Positions 60,489-64,000 of a stretch of 64,000 bases of DNA are shown here, one piece after another. The position numbers and the translations under genes are program-made. How positions within the stretch are numbered: the stretch's first letter is position 1; each line of letters opens with the position of its first letter. The DNA is taken from the NCBI GenBank assembly GCA_028554795.2, contig CM068828.1, forward strand, positions 13,764,314-13,828,313. Direction: 5' to 3'. The notes under the pieces are model-generated. The model made no database searches and was not told the DNA's origin. It saw only the letters and a program-made list of their open reading frames with translations. The stretch is from Sinohyriopsis cumingii (taxonomy: Eukaryota; Mollusca; Bivalvia; Unionida; Unionidae).

Positions 60489-61034
60489 ATGACGGAAACT
60501 CAGAAAACGATCAATTGGGGTGCACCAGCAGTGGAGACCACCCAAGGGAACCCGGACTTACTTTCAGAAGAGGTAAATTGGGATTTTGTGGATTTTCTTA
60601 CCTCGCAAGAATTTGTTCCGGAACCTTCGTCACGTTCTTCATTACCGCACGTGGAGAATTTTAGACAGAGACAGAAAGAAGAATTGGAGAAATTTATACA
60701 ACGACAAAAGGAAGTGGAACAAGCTTTTCTTTAACAGCAACAACAACAAGAAGAGGTAAGAAAAAAACAAGAAGAAGAAGCAGCAAAGAAACAAGAGGGT
60801 GAAAATCAAACGGTCACGGTACTGTTGGACATTTTAGCGGAGTTAAGAAGTCTGAAACAAATGTATCAGACTTCTTTATCACGACCGAAGAGAATACGAC
60901 CTTCCCGAGCCAAACACGCCAACCCTGTGACTAAGCCTACCGTACCACCCTTAGTGATTTCAACCAAATCACCATCATCAGAAGTAGGCCTCGGCCGTGG
61001 CAAAGGCTTAAGGCAGTTAAAGCTGATTGCTTAA
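60489..61034 (+). pseudogene. Q/E/K-rich coiled-coil protein with histone-type 3' end (one nonsense codon)
   Basis: ATG at 60489; MTETQKTINWGAP start, a conserved FVDFLTSQEFVP segment at about residues 32-43, then a long Gln/Glu/Lys coiled coil (60.66-60.81 kb). A DILAELRSLKQMYQTS helix and a basic RPKRIRPSRAK linker follow, then GLGRGKGLRQLKLIA at the TAA (61032-61034). An in-frame TAA at 60732-60734 sits inside a CAA-rich run, so it is most simply a CAA-to-TAA change. The rest of the frame is intact. The histone-type hairpin starts 26 bases after the stop. Not a histone; function unknown. Confidence 0.7.
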
Positions 61035-61059
61035 ACTCACCCCTACAACAAAAACCAAA

Positions 61060-61075
61060 GGCCCTTTTCAGGGCC
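61060..61075 (+). terminator. Histone-type mRNA 3' stem-loop (B2, plus-strand gene)
   Basis: AACCAAA-GGCCCTTTTCAGGGCC-ACCCA: a 6-bp perfect stem, a TTTC loop and consensus flanks on both sides. TCTCTCGAAAAGAGATAG follows 8 bases beyond, as the purine-rich downstream element. No AATAAA lies between the stop and the hairpin. It is a near-perfect inverted copy of 59978-60025. Confidence 0.92.
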
Positions 61076-61235
61076 ACCCACTTCTCTCGAAAAGAGATAG
61101 ACATTCATTTGCCAATAACTCAAAAAAAACCCCCAACAAAAAACCCATTTTACCACTATAGTACGTGTATATGAGTGCGTGAGTGTAGCTTCTTATTTAA
61201 AATCAAAACTCAAAGACACTTACCTTTATATACCT

Positions 61236-61241
61236 AATTTA
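61236..61241 (-). terminator. Poly(A) signal for the zinc-knuckle gene
   Basis: AATAAA on the minus strand about 85 bases after the TAA at 61327-61325. This gene therefore seems to use ordinary polyadenylation, unlike the neighbouring hairpin pair. Confidence 0.45.
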
Positions 61242-61324
61242 TTCTTTTATAAATAGTTACAATCCAATTCACAATTCACAACAGAGCACTTTAAAAAGTA
61301 CATTCACTTCTTCTGTCTCACTGT

Positions 61325-61764
61325 TTAGTCTCTCTGTTTTTTAAATTTCTTCACCGTCACAGTCTTTTCCTCCTCTTGCTCCTCACTTTCTTCCCTTCTT
61401 CTTTTCTTCTCCTGTTTCTTTTTCTTCACCTGTCTGCTATCTTCCTCCTCTTCTTCTTCCTCTGAAGAATCCCTCTCTTCTTCTGACTCCTCTTGTTTCT
61501 TTTTTGGGCAATCTGGAGACCAATGTCTTTTTTCTTGACAATAATAACAGGTATCTTGTCTTTTGTCTCTTTTAACCTCTGTTTTTCTTTTTGACGGTCA
61601 GGACACTCTGAAGACCAATGCCCTTTCTTCTGACAGATATAGCAATTATCTTCACTTTTATCTCGAAAAGAAGGAGAGTAGTCCGAAGGATGGTCTGAAG
61701 AAAATTTTCTAATGACCCCTTGCAAAGCTCTGATGAAACGTTCGATTTGGCTAGTCTCTTCCAT
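61325..61764 (-). pseudogene. Double CCHC zinc-knuckle protein, frame-broken
   Basis: ATG at 61764 (MEETSQIERFIRALQG). The first knuckle, CYICQKKGHWSSECP, is in this frame (61.66-61.61 kb). The second, CYYCQEKRHWSPDCP (61.55-61.50 kb), is in the next frame, which then runs through a Glu-rich acidic and a Lys-rich basic tail to TAA at 61327-61325. Both knuckles have the C-x2-C-x4-H-x4-C pattern of nucleocapsid and CNBP-type RNA/ssDNA-binding proteins. In B1 the same interval is a multiple of three, so B2 probably lost frame by an indel in the A-rich linker. It is divergent to PolB and shares its promoter gap. Confidence 0.7.
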
Positions 61765-61818
61765 CGTTGTGCTCGGTTAGAGAGTGAAATGAATAGTGAA
61801 AGGACAAGACACACACCC

Positions 61819-61851
61819 TTTTATATACGCTGGTCTGCCATGACTATAAAT
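61819..61851. promoter_or_regulatory. Divergent TATA boxes between zinc-knuckle gene and PolB
   Basis: The minus strand has TATATAAAA (61827-61819), about 55 bases before the ATG at 61764. The plus strand has TATAAAT (61845-61851), 48 bases before the ATG at 61899. The two start regions are only some 20 bases apart. Confidence 0.6.
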
Positions 61852-61898
61852 TAGTCCATGCTGTTTAAATTTTAGTCATTTGACGTTTTTCACTCAAG

Positions 61899-64000
61899 AT
61901 GAAACGATCCAATTCATTTGAGAAGAAAGAAGAAAGTAAGAGGCAGAAACGTGATCTATCGCCTCGTACCAGAGCTGAAGTCTTGGCACAAATTTATGCC
62001 AGTGATTTTGAAGAGGACATTAGTGAACCAGAATCCGAACCCTCTAAACAAAGTTCACCACCCTTAGTTAACCCTGAAAAGTACTATTCCATTCGAGAGA
62101 CAGAAAAGCGCTCCTCTAGAAAATTTAGAACCACGGCTTACAAATACACGGTGAAGTTTAAAGATTTCAAGGTCGAAGTACCGTTAGAGAAAGCAGAAGG
62201 GTTGATCACCGGGGTGTGGGATTCTTTACTCACCACACTCAAGCGACAATGTCAACCCAAAGAAGACGATCGCTTGAGACTTTCCATGCAACACGAAATC
62301 CCCTGTTTGGATCGAGTTTAGCAGCCCTGCAGAATTGACCGCTTCCAAAGTCATGGACAAGATTCAACACGTGCAACAATCCAATGACCAGTTTGACATC
62401 ACCGATGGAAAAGCCACATTGGACATGACCCACGTCTCTCCTCCTCAAGGGACTGGCCGCAGAAAGATCTTATTGGTGAACGACCTTCGCAGCACCAAAA
62501 AGAGTCTCGTCCGAATTAACGACCCTCAAGACCAGATGTGTTTAGCCAGGGCTAATGCGGTGGGACCAACCTATGCTAACAAGAATGACACGGCAGAATG
62601 GAAAAGAGCCTGGAAAACTATTTGACAATCGCACCGAGCCAAACAACGAAGTGAAGCAGAACTCCTGTTGCAACAAACCGGCCTGCCCATAGAAACACCC
62701 TGTGGCATTCCTGAAATGCAAACATTGCAAGATGTCCTAGCTCCACGCTACACCTTGAAAGTGCACCCTCAAGAAATGCGTGGGCCTCTGTTGTTTCGAG
62801 GGAAAGACTTTAAGGATGGAAAATACATTCATGTCTATTATCACGATGACCATTTCGATACCATTACCAGTATCACCGGATTCCTGGGATATGCTTATTA
62901 CTGTGAGAAATGTGACCATGGCTATAACAATCGAGAACAACACAAACGTTGTGGATCGAAATGCTCAGGATGTTTGACCTCTCCACCCTGTCTGAACGAA
63001 GGGCAAGAACCAGTGCATTGTTCTGCTTGTCTGAGCACGTTTGTTAGCCCTGCCTGTTACCAACAACATCTGAAGACGCAAGGTTCACAGCAGAAATGCA
63101 CTTGTCAACTCCTGAGATTGTGCCCTACGTGTTGTCAAGGCATACGTACCAACAGTGACAAAGCACACGTATGTTCAGGAAAGAAAAAATGTCACATTTG
63201 TCACCACATCGTGGACTTGGAACACGAATGCTACGTGCAAAAATACCAACCCCAACCAGAGAAAGAGGATGGTCACAAGAAGAAAGGCAATTTCATCTTT
63301 TTCGATTTCGAATGCATGCAAGAGACTGGCATTCACATTCCTAATTTCTGCGTGGCTCATCGAGCGCGCGAGAAGTGCATTCAAGAACCTATCTTCAGTC
63401 ATTGCCCTCACTGCAGCAAGATTCCTGGAGGACGTGAAAAAATCTTTCGGGGACCGAACACGCTAACCGATTTTGCCCAATGGGTCTTAGACCCCATCGA
63501 CAAGACGTGGAGCCAAGAGGACATCGAACGTTACGGAGATTGTCATCGTCATGCCACGGTGATGGCTCACAATTTCTCCGTATACGATGGACAGTTTCTT
63601 TTGAGATACTACACGGAACAAGGCACCGAGCGTCCTAAAGTCACTTTCATGCAAGTGGGACAAGTACAGTTTAAAGATTCGATGAGTTACTTGGCCATGC
63701 CTTTGAGCCGAATGCCTAAAACATTTGGAATGACAGAAATGGCTAAAGGGTACTTTCCACACTTTTTCAATACGGAAGCCATTCAACACGCCGTTCTACC
63801 CCATTTGCCTGAGGCTCACTATTACGACCCCGACAACATGCGTACCGAACAACGAGAAGCTTTCTACGCTTGGTACCAGGCTCACGCCTCCGACCCTTTC
63901 GACTTTCAGGAAGAAATGTTAAAGTATTGTCGTTCCGACGTGGACATTTTACGGCGTTGCTGTGGAAAATTTCGAGAACTGTTCATGGAACACGGAGGGG
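61899..64000 (+). pseudogene. Protein-primed family B DNA polymerase (B2 copy, 5' part)
   Basis: ATG at 61899 (MKRSNSFEKKEES). Frame one carries a basic/acidic N-terminus and a conserved DDRLRLSM segment and ends at TAG 62319-62321. The continuing frame (+1) is open from 62278 and includes the CLARA box near 62.54 kb. It is stopped by TGA at 62623-62625, where B1 has CGA, then stays open to the window edge. A cysteine-rich zinc-ribbon array lies at 62.90-63.21 kb. Exonuclease motifs are intact: I FFDFEC (about 63298-63315), II HNFSVYDGQ (about 63568-63594), III YCRSDVDIL (63924-63950). Seven residues present in B1 between motifs II and III (around YGARII) are absent. The palm lies outside the window. 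Confidence 0.85.

Larger units (their letters stand above)
59641..64000 (+). mobile_element. Element B2: younger Maverick/Polinton copy, cut by the window edge
   Basis: Colinear with B1 from the tandem-repeat end through PolB exonuclease III. It contains two divergent gene pairs: the hairpin pair (60039-60269 minus, 60489-61034 plus) and the zinc-knuckle/PolB pair (61325-61764 minus, 61899 onward plus). Lesions are few: an in-frame TAA at 60732, a frame break in the zinc-knuckle gene, the TTTAG junction at 62319 and a TGA at 62623. Integrase and capsid genes would lie to the right, outside the window. Confidence 0.85.

Noticed and set aside
59978-61098. Reading the inverted hairpin blocks as terminal inverted repeats of a 1.1-kb transposon
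   Set aside because: Each block sits just after a stop codon of an outward-facing gene and has full histone stem-loop flanks and a downstream element; tandem-repeat element-end sequence lies outside, not inside.

Overview
The window reads as nuclear DNA of a repeat-rich invertebrate animal, probably a lophotrochozoan. It is AT-rich and intron-type, with long TA, CA and AAT microsatellites. It carries a NACHT ATPase gene, tRNA-derived SINEs, Ty3/Gypsy LTR elements and Maverick/Polinton-type virus-like DNA transposons. The phylum is an inference; no ribosomal or mitochondrial marker is present. Only two host protein-coding pieces are supported: a NACHT-domain frame at 0.4-1.7 kb, with a broken tandem partial copy at 2.5-2.9 kb, and the last exon of a minus-strand gene at 57.8-58.5 kb that carries repeated TDGY(L/I) tyrosine motifs.

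Three Maverick/Polinton-like elements dominate. Element A (about 4.3-9.1 kb, minus strand) is very decayed but still shows a packaging-ATPase Walker B region, a protein-primed PolB exonuclease segment and two conserved element-associated proteins. Element B1 (about 11.04-24.25 kb, plus) is a decayed near-complete element. Its order is a left-end gene pair, a zinc-knuckle gene (minus), PolB, several small genes, a retroviral-type integrase with chromodomain, a small membrane protein, a minor capsid-like protein, a core-like protein and the major capsid protein. Element B2 (about 59.64 kb to the right edge, plus) is a younger copy of the same family, cut by the window end inside PolB. It has few lesions and shows promoter and 3'-end signals clearly.

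The most striking observation is at the left end of B1 and B2. Two divergently transcribed small genes both end in a hairpin that matches the replication-dependent histone mRNA 3' stem-loop (GGCCCTTTTCAGGGCC, preceded by CCAAA and followed by ACCCA), and each hairpin is followed by a purine-rich CTCGAAAAGAG block like the U7-binding element. In B2 the pair has mirrored TATA boxes around CCAAT and CRE sites, an arrangement typical of paired histone genes, yet neither protein is a histone. All four hairpins lie in corresponding positions of two old, diverged copies. This suggests a virus-like element that uses the S-phase histone 3'-end machinery. A broken histone H4 N-terminus lies about 100 bases past the right end of B1.

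The rest is mostly retroelement debris: a Gypsy element without reverse transcriptase but with both LTRs (27.7-32.0 kb), a reverse-strand LTR of the same family (39.1-40.0 kb), a pair of another LTR-like repeat (36.9-37.8 and 50.5-51.4 kb), and a fragment with integrase upstream of reverse transcriptase, as in Gmr1-type elements (53.8-55.8 kb), interrupted by a SINE with perfect 13-bp target duplications. Long stretches at 20.8-22.0, 24.4-27.6, 32.0-36.8, 37.8-39.1, 40.0-42.7, 46.4-50.4, 51.7-53.8 and 55.8-57.7 kb show no gene I can support.
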